Positions 55,243 through 63,450 of a stretch of 64,000 bases of DNA are shown in pieces. How positions within the stretch are numbered: position 1 is the stretch's first letter; each line of letters starts with the position of its first letter. The notes under the pieces are model-generated. The model ran no database searches. It was not told the DNA's origin and saw only the letters and a program-made list of their open reading frames with translations. This stretch comes from Alteromonas abrolhosensis (GTDB lineage: Bacteria; Pseudomonadota; Gammaproteobacteria; Enterobacterales; Alteromonadaceae), in assembly GCF_001953635.1 (NCBI RefSeq), contig NZ_MEJH01000003.1, positions 186,001 through 250,000 on the forward strand, written 5' to 3'. A program made the position numbers and the translations under genes.

Positions 55243-55591
55243 GATTTCTTTATTCTGCTTTTCAGCCCTTTGTGCTTTTTATACGCCCCTTGCGTTCGCT
55301 TTACCTGAAGTAGTGGTGGAAATTAAAGAGCACTTATTCTTTCCTCAGGAAGTGATTGTGCCTGCAGGGCAAAAAGTAAAGCTAACCTTTGTCAATTTCG
55401 ATGATACTCCCGAAGAAATAGATAGCTTTTCTTTGAACAGAGAAAAAGTGATATTTGCGAAAAGCCGAGGGACCATCTTTATTGGCCCATTAAAAGCCGG
55501 TGAGTATCCTTTTTTTGGCGAGTTTCATCCTAATAGCGCCGTAGGAAAGGTAATAGTTAAAAACAAAGAGGACACGCTGGATGCTAATTAA
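55226..55591 (+). CDS. Periplasmic cupredoxin-like protein
   Basis: The 121-residue protein has a signal peptide (cleaved near AFA, residues 23-25) and a single cupredoxin-fold domain (LPEVVVEIKEHLFFPQEVIVPAGQKVKLTFVN ... AGEYPFFGEFHPNSAVGKVIV). The classical type-1 copper ligand set (His, Cys, His, Met) is incomplete: there is no Cys near the C-terminal loop. It resembles the cupredoxin part of EfeO-type proteins that accompany FTR1 iron permeases. It overlaps the kinase gene by 17 bases and the FTR1-like gene by 11 bases, so the three are one translation-coupled set. Confidence 0.8.
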   Translation: MTTYSKISLFCFSALCAFYTPLAFALPEVVVEIKEHLFFPQEVIVPAGQKVKLTFVNFDDTPEEIDSFSLNREKVIFAKSRGTIFIGPLKAGEYPFFGEFHPNSAVGKVIVKNKEDTLDAN

Positions 55592-56345
55592 TACTGTCGT
55601 TCTCTTCTTGCGTGACACCTTGCCCATATTCCTGCTCATTAGTGTATTGCTGGCGCTGCCGCGTGTGTCTACGCTTGCCGTTGCGTGGCGGGTGTTGCTG
55701 CTGGTATTGCTCGCTATATTTACCTACCCCCAGCTAGGGCTGGTATCGCAGCTATCAGAAGGCGCCGGATTTGAGTATCTCAAATCAATACTGTTTTTTA
55801 TTGCGTGGTTGGGTATGTGCCTCGTTGTACTTTTGCCGTCACGTATCTCGAATAGGTTCAGTCTAGGCCTCACCCTGCTAGTAATAGGTATTGGCTTACC
55901 CAATTCGCTGCACTTTTTAGTTTATTTTGTTTCCGAGTTATCACGTAATAGTGATAGTACGTTATTGCTCTTGGGCACTATCATTGGTTTGGGTATAAGT
56001 ATTAGCATCGCTATTCTACTTAATATTTTGCTCACCCACTTTGTTAGCAAGCGAGCAACATACTTTTTTGCAACCACATTTGTGGCAGCTCAAACCGCTA
56101 ATATCGCATTATTATTGGAACAAACTGACACCTTCCCATCGCCAAGGCAGCTATGGGATAGCAGCACAATAATTAGCGACAATAGCGAATATGGTCATCT
56201 TCTGAATTCTCTCGTTGGCTATGAGGCTACGCCCTCGACGAGCTATTTATTGGTGTTTTTCTTCGCACTTATCGTGCCTAATTTAATTGCTTTCTTTTCT
56301 TCAAAAAAGAGATTCTCTGATGAAATTCAGGAGGTCGCACAGTGA
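55581..56345 (+). CDS. FTR1-like multi-helix membrane protein with altered iron motif
   Basis: The 254-residue protein has about seven hydrophobic helices. The beginning (VVLFLRDTLPIFLLISVLLA) lines up with the first helix of FTR1/EfeU iron permeases, where REGLE carries the essential Arg-Glu-x-x-Glu. Here it reads LRDTLP, keeping Arg but losing both Glu. No second REXXE is evident. Either it is a transporter for another substrate or a sensor/partner that lost transport. The assignment rests on this alignment, the size and the cupredoxin neighbour and is therefore tentative. Its stop overlaps the next start (GTGA). Confidence 0.55.
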   Translation: MLINTVVLFLRDTLPIFLLISVLLALPRVSTLAVAWRVLLLVLLAIFTYPQLGLVSQLSEGAGFEYLKSILFFIAWLGMCLVVLLPSRISNRFSLGLTLLVIGIGLPNSLHFLVYFVSELSRNSDSTLLLLGTIIGLGISISIAILLNILLTHFVSKRATYFFATTFVAAQTANIALLLEQTDTFPSPRQLWDSSTIISDNSEYGHLLNSLVGYEATPSTSYLLVFFFALIVPNLIAFFSSKKRFSDEIQEVAQ

Positions 56346-57043
56346 GACGTTTTCTCCTTACTGCTATCGCATTATGCGCCGTATTTTCAAGTAACGGTTA
56401 TGCAGATAATTTTACCGTAGATAAGGTTTATCACCCTTATGTATTACCCTTTGAACGTGAGTTTGAGTGGCGACTTACCTCAAGACAAAATGACGATGGC
56501 AATGTTTTAATGCAGCGCTTCTCTTTCGGCCATGCACTTTCAGAGTTTATGATCCTTGAGACATATCTTGTCGGTGCGCGGGATGAAAATGAAGATTTTG
56601 GCTTAGAAAGCTACGAAGTAGAGTTACGCTGGATGATGACTGAACAAGGGCGATACTGGGCTGACTGGGCAACGCTGTTTGAGCTGGAAAAGCAGCACAA
56701 TACCGATGACTGGGAAGTTAAAGCGGGGATATTAACAGAAAAAGAATTTGGCCAATTCAGTTTAACAACTAACGTTAGCTTGGTGTACGAGTGGGGTCAA
56801 ACTGTTGAGAATGAATGGGAAAGCGAATTTAAAGCCAAGTTTAGGTATCGCTGGATCCCTGAAGTACAACCTGGATTGGAAGTGTATGTAGCAGAGGACT
56901 TTATCGGGGTTGGTCCAGCATTCATGGGTATAAAACGCTTTGACCGACAGAAACAGCTAAAATGGGAACTGGGCTTCATTGCTGGACTAAATGGTGACAG
57001 TAAAGATCACACACTTCGCATGTCGTTGGAATACGAATTTTAA
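56342..57043 (+). CDS. Predicted outer-membrane beta-barrel protein
   Basis: The 233-residue protein starts at GTG 56342 with an AGGAGG site. It has a signal peptide (cleaved near GYA, residues 19-21), then alternating amphipathic strands rich in Trp and Tyr (EVELRWMMTEQGRYWADWATLFELE, FKAKFRYRWIPEVQPGLEVYVAED). It ends in SLEYEF, a C-terminal Phe typical of BAM substrates. I do not recognise a specific family. As the last gene of the two-component/cupredoxin/FTR1-like operon it may provide the outer-membrane step of the same process. Confidence 0.7.
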   Translation: MRRFLLTAIALCAVFSSNGYADNFTVDKVYHPYVLPFEREFEWRLTSRQNDDGNVLMQRFSFGHALSEFMILETYLVGARDENEDFGLESYEVELRWMMTEQGRYWADWATLFELEKQHNTDDWEVKAGILTEKEFGQFSLTTNVSLVYEWGQTVENEWESEFKAKFRYRWIPEVQPGLEVYVAEDFIGVGPAFMGIKRFDRQKQLKWELGFIAGLNGDSKDHTLRMSLEYEF

Positions 57044-57068
57044 TGGAAGTTTGCACTTTAGCGCCTAA

Positions 57069-57099
57069 CTTAAGCTTTCCTTAAGGTTCAACATTTAAA
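57069..57099 (+). promoter_or_regulatory. PmrA-type box with -10 element, upstream of the glycosyltransferase operon
   Basis: CTTAAG-CTTTC-CTTAAG (57069-57085) is followed after 8 bases (GTTCAACA) by TTTAAA (57094-57099). It lies 35 bases before the GT2 start. Confidence 0.8.
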
Positions 57100-57133
57100 G
57101 TGCACGTCATTCGATGATTTACCAAATATTCTT

Positions 57134-57871
57134 ATGCACCAGTTTGACGTCAGCGTTGTTTTACCTGCTAAAAATGAAGCCAAAAACCTTTCTGCTTTGT
57201 TACGAGAAATTGCAGAAGTGGTTCCAAGTACAACAACAGAAATTATTGTTGTTGATGACGGTAGCAGCGACGACTCCCTATCCTTGCTGCATAACCTTTC
57301 AAGCACCTTGCCGGTAAGTTGTCGTGTCATCGTCCACCCTATGAGCTGCGGTCAAAGCACTTCGGTTTTTCACGGCGTTTTACAGGCAAAAGGCAAGTGG
57401 ATCATCACCCTAGATGCTGATGGGCAAAACGATCCTGCTGATGTACCGCGACTGATTCGCGCAGCTAAAGAGACTAATGCAGCGCACTTCTGCGTTATCG
57501 GACATCGTAAAAAGCGAAAAGATACCCCGTGGAAGCGATTTCAGTCTAAAGTTGCCAATCGTGTTCGCCAGTGGATCCTACAGGACGACACACCAGACAC
57601 GGGCTGTGGCTTGAAACTCCTCCCAAGAAGTACCTTTTTACTTTTGCCCTACTTCGACCATATGCACCGATATATTCCCGCTTTAACCAAAAGGCTTGGG
57701 GGAGAAGTGGTATGTGTATCGGTTAATCATCGCGCGCGCTTAGAAGGTAAATCAAATTACACAGCGTGGAATCGTGGCTGGGCAGGGATCATCGATATGC
57801 TTGGCGTCAGATGGCTAATGTACAGAAATAAGCTTAATCACATTGCCAGCGGAATTGGTCATGAAGACTAA
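57134..57871 (+). CDS. GT2 glycosyltransferase, polyprenyl-phosphate type
   Basis: The 245-residue GT-A enzyme has VVLPAKNEAKNL, IIVVDDGSSDDS and the metal-binding ITLDADGQNDPADV, as in dolichol-phosphate mannosyltransferases and the ArnC family. It lacks the two C-terminal membrane helices of ArnC. It should load a sugar from a nucleotide donor onto undecaprenyl phosphate at the cytoplasmic face. The sugar is unknown. The downstream ArnT-like gene would use this lipid-linked sugar. It overlaps the next gene by 11 bases. Confidence 0.88.
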   Translation: MHQFDVSVVLPAKNEAKNLSALLREIAEVVPSTTTEIIVVDDGSSDDSLSLLHNLSSTLPVSCRVIVHPMSCGQSTSVFHGVLQAKGKWIITLDADGQNDPADVPRLIRAAKETNAAHFCVIGHRKKRKDTPWKRFQSKVANRVRQWILQDDTPDTGCGLKLLPRSTFLLLPYFDHMHRYIPALTKRLGGEVVCVSVNHRARLEGKSNYTAWNRGWAGIIDMLGVRWLMYRNKLNHIASGIGHED

Positions 57872-58538
57872 TATTCGCCGCCTGAAAAGATTCATACAGT
57901 TTTTCATCGGGGCAGCAAGCATCGCGCTTGTCTGCTATGTGTCGCTTGAGGTCACTGGTGAAGTATGGAAGCACGGTGATGATACAGATTGGTTGAATGC
58001 CTATATTTCAAATCTAAATTGGCAATCGCTGTGCATGATACTGAGTGGTTGTGTTGTACTTTTAACCATGGGTTTTCCCCGTCAGGCTGTCAGTTTTTTT
58101 TGCGGAGTGGGCTTTGGCGCATTGCAGGGAGGATTAATTGCCTTGTTGCTAACGGTATTGTCTGCATGCATAGCCTACGCATTAGCAAATGGCCCTCTGC
58201 GCTCACTTGCCGTCCGTCTTTTAGGTACAAAATTAAAGCCTGTTGAAAACAAACTGGCCAAGCGAAGTTTTCGCAATGTGCTAATTGTTCGTTTATTCCC
58301 TGTTGGCTCCAACCTAATCACAAACGCCGTCGCAGGTGTGCTAAGCGTTCCGTTTGTCCCGTTTATTGCTGCAAGTGCAATCGGCTTTGCGCCTCAAACT
58401 TTTTTGTTTACCTTGCTTGGAAGCGGTTCTCGATTTGTCAGCTCCCTCGAACAGCCTTTACAAATTGGTGGCTTAATCATTAGCCTTCTTCTACTTCTAT
58501 CCTTATCAGGCATTTCTCGTAGGAGTGAGCCGTCGTGA
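57861..58538 (+). CDS. TVP38/TMEM64 (DedA-superfamily) membrane protein
   Basis: The protein has 225 residues from the ATG at 57861; a TTG six codons upstream is less likely. It has about six helices with the VTT-domain features FPRQAVSFFCGVGFGALQGG and VRLFPVGSNLITNAVAGVLSVPFVPF. Members of this superfamily have been linked to undecaprenyl-phosphate or phospholipid scrambling. Between a lipid-sugar synthase and an ArnT-like transferase, a role in moving the carrier lipid or lipid-linked sugar is a reasonable inference. Confidence 0.85.
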   Translation: MKTNIRRLKRFIQFFIGAASIALVCYVSLEVTGEVWKHGDDTDWLNAYISNLNWQSLCMILSGCVVLLTMGFPRQAVSFFCGVGFGALQGGLIALLLTVLSACIAYALANGPLRSLAVRLLGTKLKPVENKLAKRSFRNVLIVRLFPVGSNLITNAVAGVLSVPFVPFIAASAIGFAPQTFLFTLLGSGSRFVSSLEQPLQIGGLIISLLLLLSLSGISRRSEPS

Positions 58539-60346
58539 GGCTTGTGCTTAATTCAAATAGCCATGCATCTACCCTGTTCTTTTTTGCCTGTGCTCTGATA
58601 TTTGTTGGTCTGGGTTTAAGAGATGCTTGGCCACCCGATGAGCCTCGATTCGCATTGGTCGCAAAAGAGATGGTGAACAGCGGACAGTGGCTTGTGCCCA
58701 TGCGCGGTGGCGAAATTTATCCAGACAAGCCCCCTGTGTTTATGTGGTGTATTGCCTTCTTTTACCTTATAACGGGTAGCCTGAAGGTGGCTATGCTCCT
58801 GCCTAACGCTATCGCAAGCCTTGTCACGTTGGGGTTAACCTACAAGCTATCGCTAAGACTTGCCAATGAAAGAGCGGCAATGTTGAGTATGCTCGTACTT
58901 CTACTGAGCCCTCAGTTTCTTATTCAAGCCAAATTCGCTCAAATAGATGCCCTTGTCGCCTGCTTTATCTGGATTGGCGTCTACGGACTCATTCAGCACT
59001 TTTATGTGCATGTTAATTGGCGGTGGTACTTTGCAGCATGGTTCTTTATGGGGCTTGGGATCATAACCAAAGGCGTTGGCTTTTTACCTGTTCTTTTATT
59101 TATCCCCATTGTATTTTTCGCATTTACCAACGGCTTACATCGCGGCAAGTGGTCATTGCGCATGTTGTTTGGCCCCTTAATCATGCTATCAGTTGTGGCG
59201 ATGTGGCTTGCACCTCTGCTTTATCTTGGTTTGATAAAACAAGAGCCTCAAATACAACAATACTTGTCGAATATTTTGTTTAAACAAACCGCTGAGCGAT
59301 ATGCCAATGCCTGGCACCACATAGAGCCGTGGTATTACTATATTGTTGAAGTTATCCCTGTGTTTTGGATAGCTCCAATTGGCATACTTGTATCAAAAGC
59401 TAAGTCGTTAAAAGATGTACTTACTCACAACCCCGCTTACTCATCGCTGTTTATATGGGTAATGTTGGTTGTCATTTTCTTTAGTATCAGCCCAGGTAAA
59501 CGTGGTGTTTATGTTCTACCGGCACTGCCTGCGTTGAGTATGGTTGCAGGTCTGGTACTTGCGAATTCAACTGTATCAAGAGGGTTGGTGCTATTTGCGC
59601 GCGCAGTTACTTCGTTAATCTCTGCCGTTTTATTGATTGCTGGCTTAGCACTGCTATTTCACGAGCCCACCGCTGTTAAGCTGATGACGCGTTTTGACAG
59701 CGACAGCGAAACCCTTGTTCGTTTAAGCATTGTATTACTTGTACTCGGTTTCGCTGGGCTTTGTACTCATATTGTCTACTATGTTTACAATAAAAAGCGT
59801 AACGCAGGGGATGGAGAATTACTCGCCCGCCAATTACTGGCATGGCTTTTCATTTTAACTGTAATTCCTTCCACATTCGGTGCATGGCTGCTAAACAACT
59901 ACCGTACTCCCCGTATAGTCCTTCAAAGTGCAGAAAGCCAAATAAGTAATATGTTGACGAAGGATTTAACTGCCTTCGAGGTAGGGATAGTCAGCTTTAA
60001 AGAACAGTATTTGCTTTATTCACCCTTTAAAATGGCTCATTTTGGTTACCATACCCCTAAAGAAGTAGAAAACGGTACAGCGTGGGCTTGGTTGACCGAT
60101 ACTTCCGAGCCTTACCGCGAGCAGACAAAGATTTCAGGCCAGCGGGTTAGACCGCCAATACGTCAACGCTTTTTGTTAGTTCCAAGTGACTACAAATTTC
60201 AATGTGTAGACTTATCACAAGCCACCTCACTGGGTGTAGCCCACCGTGACGAATGGTTATTGCTTCCTGCCACTGCAGCGAACGTTACCTGTGATTTACC
60301 AGCTAACGGCCCAGTTTTTAATAGCTATGACGGCTCAAGCGATTAA
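58535..60346 (+). CDS. ArnT-like glycosyltransferase (GT-C, PMT family)
   Basis: The 603-residue enzyme starts at GTG 58535 (AGGAG 9 bases upstream; GTGA overlap with the previous gene). The N-terminal periplasmic loop motif WPPDEPRFALVAKEM has the Asp-Glu pair used by ArnT/PMT enzymes, followed by about 12 helices and a C-terminal periplasmic domain (about 460-603). ArnT moves 4-amino-4-deoxyarabinose from undecaprenyl phosphate to lipid A and gives polymyxin resistance. No arnA, arnB or arnD is nearby, so the sugar may be different. Control by a PmrA-type box fits a lipid A-modifying role. Confidence 0.88.
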   Translation: MRLVLNSNSHASTLFFFACALIFVGLGLRDAWPPDEPRFALVAKEMVNSGQWLVPMRGGEIYPDKPPVFMWCIAFFYLITGSLKVAMLLPNAIASLVTLGLTYKLSLRLANERAAMLSMLVLLLSPQFLIQAKFAQIDALVACFIWIGVYGLIQHFYVHVNWRWYFAAWFFMGLGIITKGVGFLPVLLFIPIVFFAFTNGLHRGKWSLRMLFGPLIMLSVVAMWLAPLLYLGLIKQEPQIQQYLSNILFKQTAERYANAWHHIEPWYYYIVEVIPVFWIAPIGILVSKAKSLKDVLTHNPAYSSLFIWVMLVVIFFSISPGKRGVYVLPALPALSMVAGLVLANSTVSRGLVLFARAVTSLISAVLLIAGLALLFHEPTAVKLMTRFDSDSETLVRLSIVLLVLGFAGLCTHIVYYVYNKKRNAGDGELLARQLLAWLFILTVIPSTFGAWLLNNYRTPRIVLQSAESQISNMLTKDLTAFEVGIVSFKEQYLLYSPFKMAHFGYHTPKEVENGTAWAWLTDTSEPYREQTKISGQRVRPPIRQRFLLVPSDYKFQCVDLSQATSLGVAHRDEWLLLPATAANVTCDLPANGPVFNSYDGSSD

Positions 60347-60399
60347 TTAGCTTGGGCGTTCTTAACATTTTGGGCTGACATTTATAAAAGTTTTTCCCC

Positions 60400-60430
60400 C
60401 TTAAGGTTCTCTTAAGGTCTCGCGTAAATA
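60400..60430 (+). promoter_or_regulatory. PmrA-type box with -10 element, upstream of the hemolysin-family cluster
   Basis: CTTAAG-GTTCT-CTTAAG (60400-60416) is followed after 8 bases (GTCTCGCG) by TAAATA (60425-60430). This predicts a transcription start near 60437, 14 bases before the first ATG. Confidence 0.8.
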
Positions 60431-60450
60431 CTCATAACATCGCAAAACCA

Positions 60451-61206
60451 ATGAGCATGTTTATGAGTCACGTTTTAGCTTCTGTTCCAACCCAGGTTGC
60501 TAGTCAGCAATCTGCGATTGTCTCAAAGGAAAAGCCCGCTATAACCTTTATCGCGGCAAAACATGGACATAATGCCCGCCGCCGTATTGAAGCGTTTATA
60601 GCGAGTGGTTTTAAAGCTCGCTACAACGCACGAGTGACTTCCTTTATGCCTATGCTGTTTGCTCTTGACGCTAAGGGAGTTAAAGCCGCCGCAGGCGCAA
60701 GATTTGCCGCCTATGATGGTCAGTATAATTCTCTTTTTATAGAGCAATACCTTAACACTTCGGTAGAAACTGCCCTCACCTTACAAGGGATAACCGTAAA
60801 CAGAGCGCATATTGCTGAAGTTGGTAACCTTTTTAGCAGTGCATCGCGCTATACCCTCCCCTTGTTATTTGCCCTGTTCTTCGTTTTAAAACGATGTGGT
60901 AGCAAATATCTGGTTTTCAGTGCGACCTCACAGCTCACCTCTTTACTCATGGGCGCGGGTATTCAACTCCTCCCCCTTGTTAAAGCCGATGCGTCAAAAC
61001 TTAAAGGGAATAGCGATGATTGGGGCACCTATTATGACACCGCTCCTCAGGTTACTGCCCTGTCGCTAAATCACGTAACCCAACACATCATTGGCTGCCC
61101 TGAACTTAATGCTCATTACCAACGTGCAATTGAGCTTATTTCCGCAAATGTGGATGCGTTAACGCAAAATATCTGCACAAAAAAGGAAACAGCGTATGTT
61201 GCTTAA
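60451..61206 (+). CDS. Thermostable hemolysin family protein, GNAT-like
   Basis: The 252-residue protein matches the T_hemolysin family named after Vibrio delta-VPH. Hallmarks are FIEQYLNTSVE (about 96-106), IAEVGNLFSS (121-130), YLVFSATSQLTSLLMGAG (153-170) and WGTYYDTAPQVTA (191-203). The ESIG/EVGNL and following strand-helix pattern recall acyl-homoserine-lactone synthases and FeeM-like N-acyltransferases of the GNAT fold, so an acyltransfer role is more likely than lysis (inference). There is no signal peptide. Three ATG codons (60451, 60457, 60463) are possible starts, none with a clear ribosome site. It overlaps the next gene by 11 bases and heads a four-gene cluster. Confidence 0.8.
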   Translation: MSMFMSHVLASVPTQVASQQSAIVSKEKPAITFIAAKHGHNARRRIEAFIASGFKARYNARVTSFMPMLFALDAKGVKAAAGARFAAYDGQYNSLFIEQYLNTSVETALTLQGITVNRAHIAEVGNLFSSASRYTLPLLFALFFVLKRCGSKYLVFSATSQLTSLLMGAGIQLLPLVKADASKLKGNSDDWGTYYDTAPQVTALSLNHVTQHIIGCPELNAHYQRAIELISANVDALTQNICTKKETAYVA

Positions 61207-62710
61207 TCAGTATATAAACGGGCACGACGATGACGTTGCGCTGAAATGCAAAGACGGTTCAATGACTTACCGCGCCCTTATGAGCGCCGTCGAGAACCTC
61301 GCAAGCTGGATAACAAACCACAATGCCGAGAGGGTCGGCATTGCCTTTGACAATAGCTTTGCATGGGTGATTGCTGATTTAGCCTGCCAACAGGCTAACG
61401 TTTGCTGCGTCCCCGTTCCGCTATTTTTTAGCGCTTCCCAACAAGAACATGTATTAAATGAGAGCCAGTGTCACTTTTTATTGACCAATCGCGGTGGTGA
61501 ACTAAGTGAATGGAGTGAGTCACCGGCTGTTCTTGATAGCGAAAACGACATTGTCGCTCATCCACTCAAACATGACTCTCGTGTATACACACCTGTAGGA
61601 ACCAATAAAATAACCTTTACTTCTGGCTCTACGGGCTCACCGAAAGGCGTGTGCCTGTCAACTGAATCGCAATGGAAAGTTGCCCATTCTATTGAGCGCG
61701 CTGTTCAACCAGAAATAGTGAACCACCTGTGTTTATTGCCATTGTCTACCCTACTTGAAAATATTGCAGGTGTTTACGCCCCTCTGTACCACGGCGGCAC
61801 GGTTTATTTAGCCACAGCATCTGAGCGCGGATTTCAAGGAAGCAAACTCGTCAATCCAAACGCACTGCTGTCACTGATAGACCGCGTTCAACCATCGTCT
61901 GTGATTTTGGTGCCCGACTTGCTAATGGTGCTAGTACAGGCATGTAATCAGGGCTGGACACCACCTTCATCACTAATGTTCATTGCTGTTGGCGGTGCGC
62001 ATGTAGCGCCCACTTTGCTGGCGCAAGCTCAAGCGAAGGGACTACCAGTTTTTGAAGGTTATGGCTTATCTGAAGCGGTATCAGTATCAACATTGAACAC
62101 GCCCAATTGCAATACGATGGGCAGTGCCGGAAAAACGCTTGGTCATAATCAACTGCACATCGAAGAGGGTGAAGTCGTAGTTACAGGCAACCACTTTCTG
62201 GGCTATCTGAATCAACCTTCCTCATTTTATCCGACCCAGGTCAGAACCGGCGATTTAGGCGTCTTTTCTGACAACACACTTACGCTGAATGGGCGTATAA
62301 AAAACATAATGGTGAACAGCTTTGGCAGAAACGTATCGCCAGAGTGGATTGAATCTTTATTGCTGGGAACGGGACTGTTTAGGCAGGCTTTGGTGTATTG
62401 CGAAGCTAAACCCTACTGTGTCGCGCTCCTCGTACCCGCTTCCAATACTATTTCTAATACACAGATTCAAAGCGCCCTTGCGCTTATCAATAAGCAGTTA
62501 CCTGACTATGCGCAAGTTGTTAGTTTCGCCACCATCGGTCTTTGCACGCCAGAAAACCAACTGCTTACCCCAACGGGAAAACTGAAGCGTGACGCAATAA
62601 TTGCCCGCTATGCGACTGACTTAGACATGCTCTACCAGGGCCAAGACCAACACCAGTACAGCGTTCAAAGTACAACAGCATTTTCTTCTCAATTTGTTAT
62701 CAAGGACTAA
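61196..62710 (+). CDS. AMP-forming acyl-activating enzyme (ANL superfamily)
   Basis: The 504-residue enzyme has the P-loop motif FTSGSTGSPKG (141-151), the A5 motif EGYGLSEA, the hinge region with RTGDLGVF, and the C-terminal catalytic Lys in TPTGKLKRDA. It activates a carboxylic acid, most likely a fatty or other hydrophobic acid, to an acyl-adenylate and possibly on to a thioester. There is no carrier domain. The ATG has AAGGA 8 bases upstream and overlaps the hemolysin-family gene by 11 bases; the next gene begins 3 bases after its stop. Confidence 0.93.
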   Translation: MLLNQYINGHDDDVALKCKDGSMTYRALMSAVENLASWITNHNAERVGIAFDNSFAWVIADLACQQANVCCVPVPLFFSASQQEHVLNESQCHFLLTNRGGELSEWSESPAVLDSENDIVAHPLKHDSRVYTPVGTNKITFTSGSTGSPKGVCLSTESQWKVAHSIERAVQPEIVNHLCLLPLSTLLENIAGVYAPLYHGGTVYLATASERGFQGSKLVNPNALLSLIDRVQPSSVILVPDLLMVLVQACNQGWTPPSSLMFIAVGGAHVAPTLLAQAQAKGLPVFEGYGLSEAVSVSTLNTPNCNTMGSAGKTLGHNQLHIEEGEVVVTGNHFLGYLNQPSSFYPTQVRTGDLGVFSDNTLTLNGRIKNIMVNSFGRNVSPEWIESLLLGTGLFRQALVYCEAKPYCVALLVPASNTISNTQIQSALALINKQLPDYAQVVSFATIGLCTPENQLLTPTGKLKRDAIIARYATDLDMLYQGQDQHQYSVQSTTAFSSQFVIKD

Positions 62711-62713
62711 TTT

Positions 62714-63385
62714 ATGAATTTCTATCAGCAACTTCAAAGCAACACCGAACATGCCAGACAGTCATTTTTACAGGCGCCGATTATACAACGCTGCTTTAAC
62801 GGTGATTTTAACCTGAACGACTATATTGCCTTTCTTCAACAGGCTTATCATCACGTTAAGTTTACTGTTCCCCTGCTTATGGCTACAGGTGCCAAACTCA
62901 ACGAAGATAAGGAATGGCTAAGAGAAGCAATTGGTGAATACATTGAAGAAGAAATGGGTCACCAAGAGTGGATCCTTAACGACCTTGCAACCTGTGGCGT
63001 TGATAAAGAACAGGCGAGGAAAAGTCAGCCTGCACCCGCCACCGAATTAATGGTTGCCTATGCTTTTGATGCAATAGCACGCAAAAGCCCACTGTATTTC
63101 TTCGGCATGGTATTCGTTTTAGAGGGCACAAGTATTGCGCTTGCCGACGCGGCTGCAAAACAAATCAAAGACAAGTTATCTCTGCCTAAATCAGCGTTTA
63201 AATACCTTACCTCTCACGGTGCGCTAGACCAAGAGCACATTGTTTTCTTTGAAGGGCTTATGAACAAAATTACTGACCCCAAAGAGCAGCAAATGATCAT
63301 TCACAGCGCGAACATGTTTTATCGCTTATACGGAGATATCTTTCGCGAATTAACACCTGAACACGGCTTGGAACAGGTTGCTTGA
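62714..63385 (+). CDS. Heme-oxygenase-like diiron oxidase candidate (TenA/Haem_oxygenas_2 type)
   Basis: The 223-residue all-helical protein has the spacing of metal ligands seen in HDO enzymes such as UndA, BesC and CADD: Glu80-x-x-His83 (EEEMGHQEW), Glu137 (FVLEGTS) and Asp172-x-x-His175 (ALDQEHIVFFEG). The first helix offers His46/His47 (AYHHVKF), where many relatives have a Glu. Such proteins use two irons and O2 to oxidise or decarboxylate small acids, including fatty acids to alkenes. In this cluster the substrate may be the acyl group handled by the neighbouring ligase. It could also be a TenA relative, but the thiaminase Cys is not apparent. Confidence 0.82.
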   Translation: MNFYQQLQSNTEHARQSFLQAPIIQRCFNGDFNLNDYIAFLQQAYHHVKFTVPLLMATGAKLNEDKEWLREAIGEYIEEEMGHQEWILNDLATCGVDKEQARKSQPAPATELMVAYAFDAIARKSPLYFFGMVFVLEGTSIALADAAAKQIKDKLSLPKSAFKYLTSHGALDQEHIVFFEGLMNKITDPKEQQMIIHSANMFYRLYGDIFRELTPEHGLEQVA

Positions 63386-63450
63386 ATTCAAGGGTTTACT
63401 TCTGGTGCTTATGCGCCGAGGTAAATTGCTAACACGTAAAGGTAAATACA

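Noticed and set aside
60451..61206. Calling the hemolysin-family gene a toxin
   Set aside because: There is no signal peptide or membrane-active segment, its motifs resemble acyltransferases, and it is coupled to biosynthetic enzymes.
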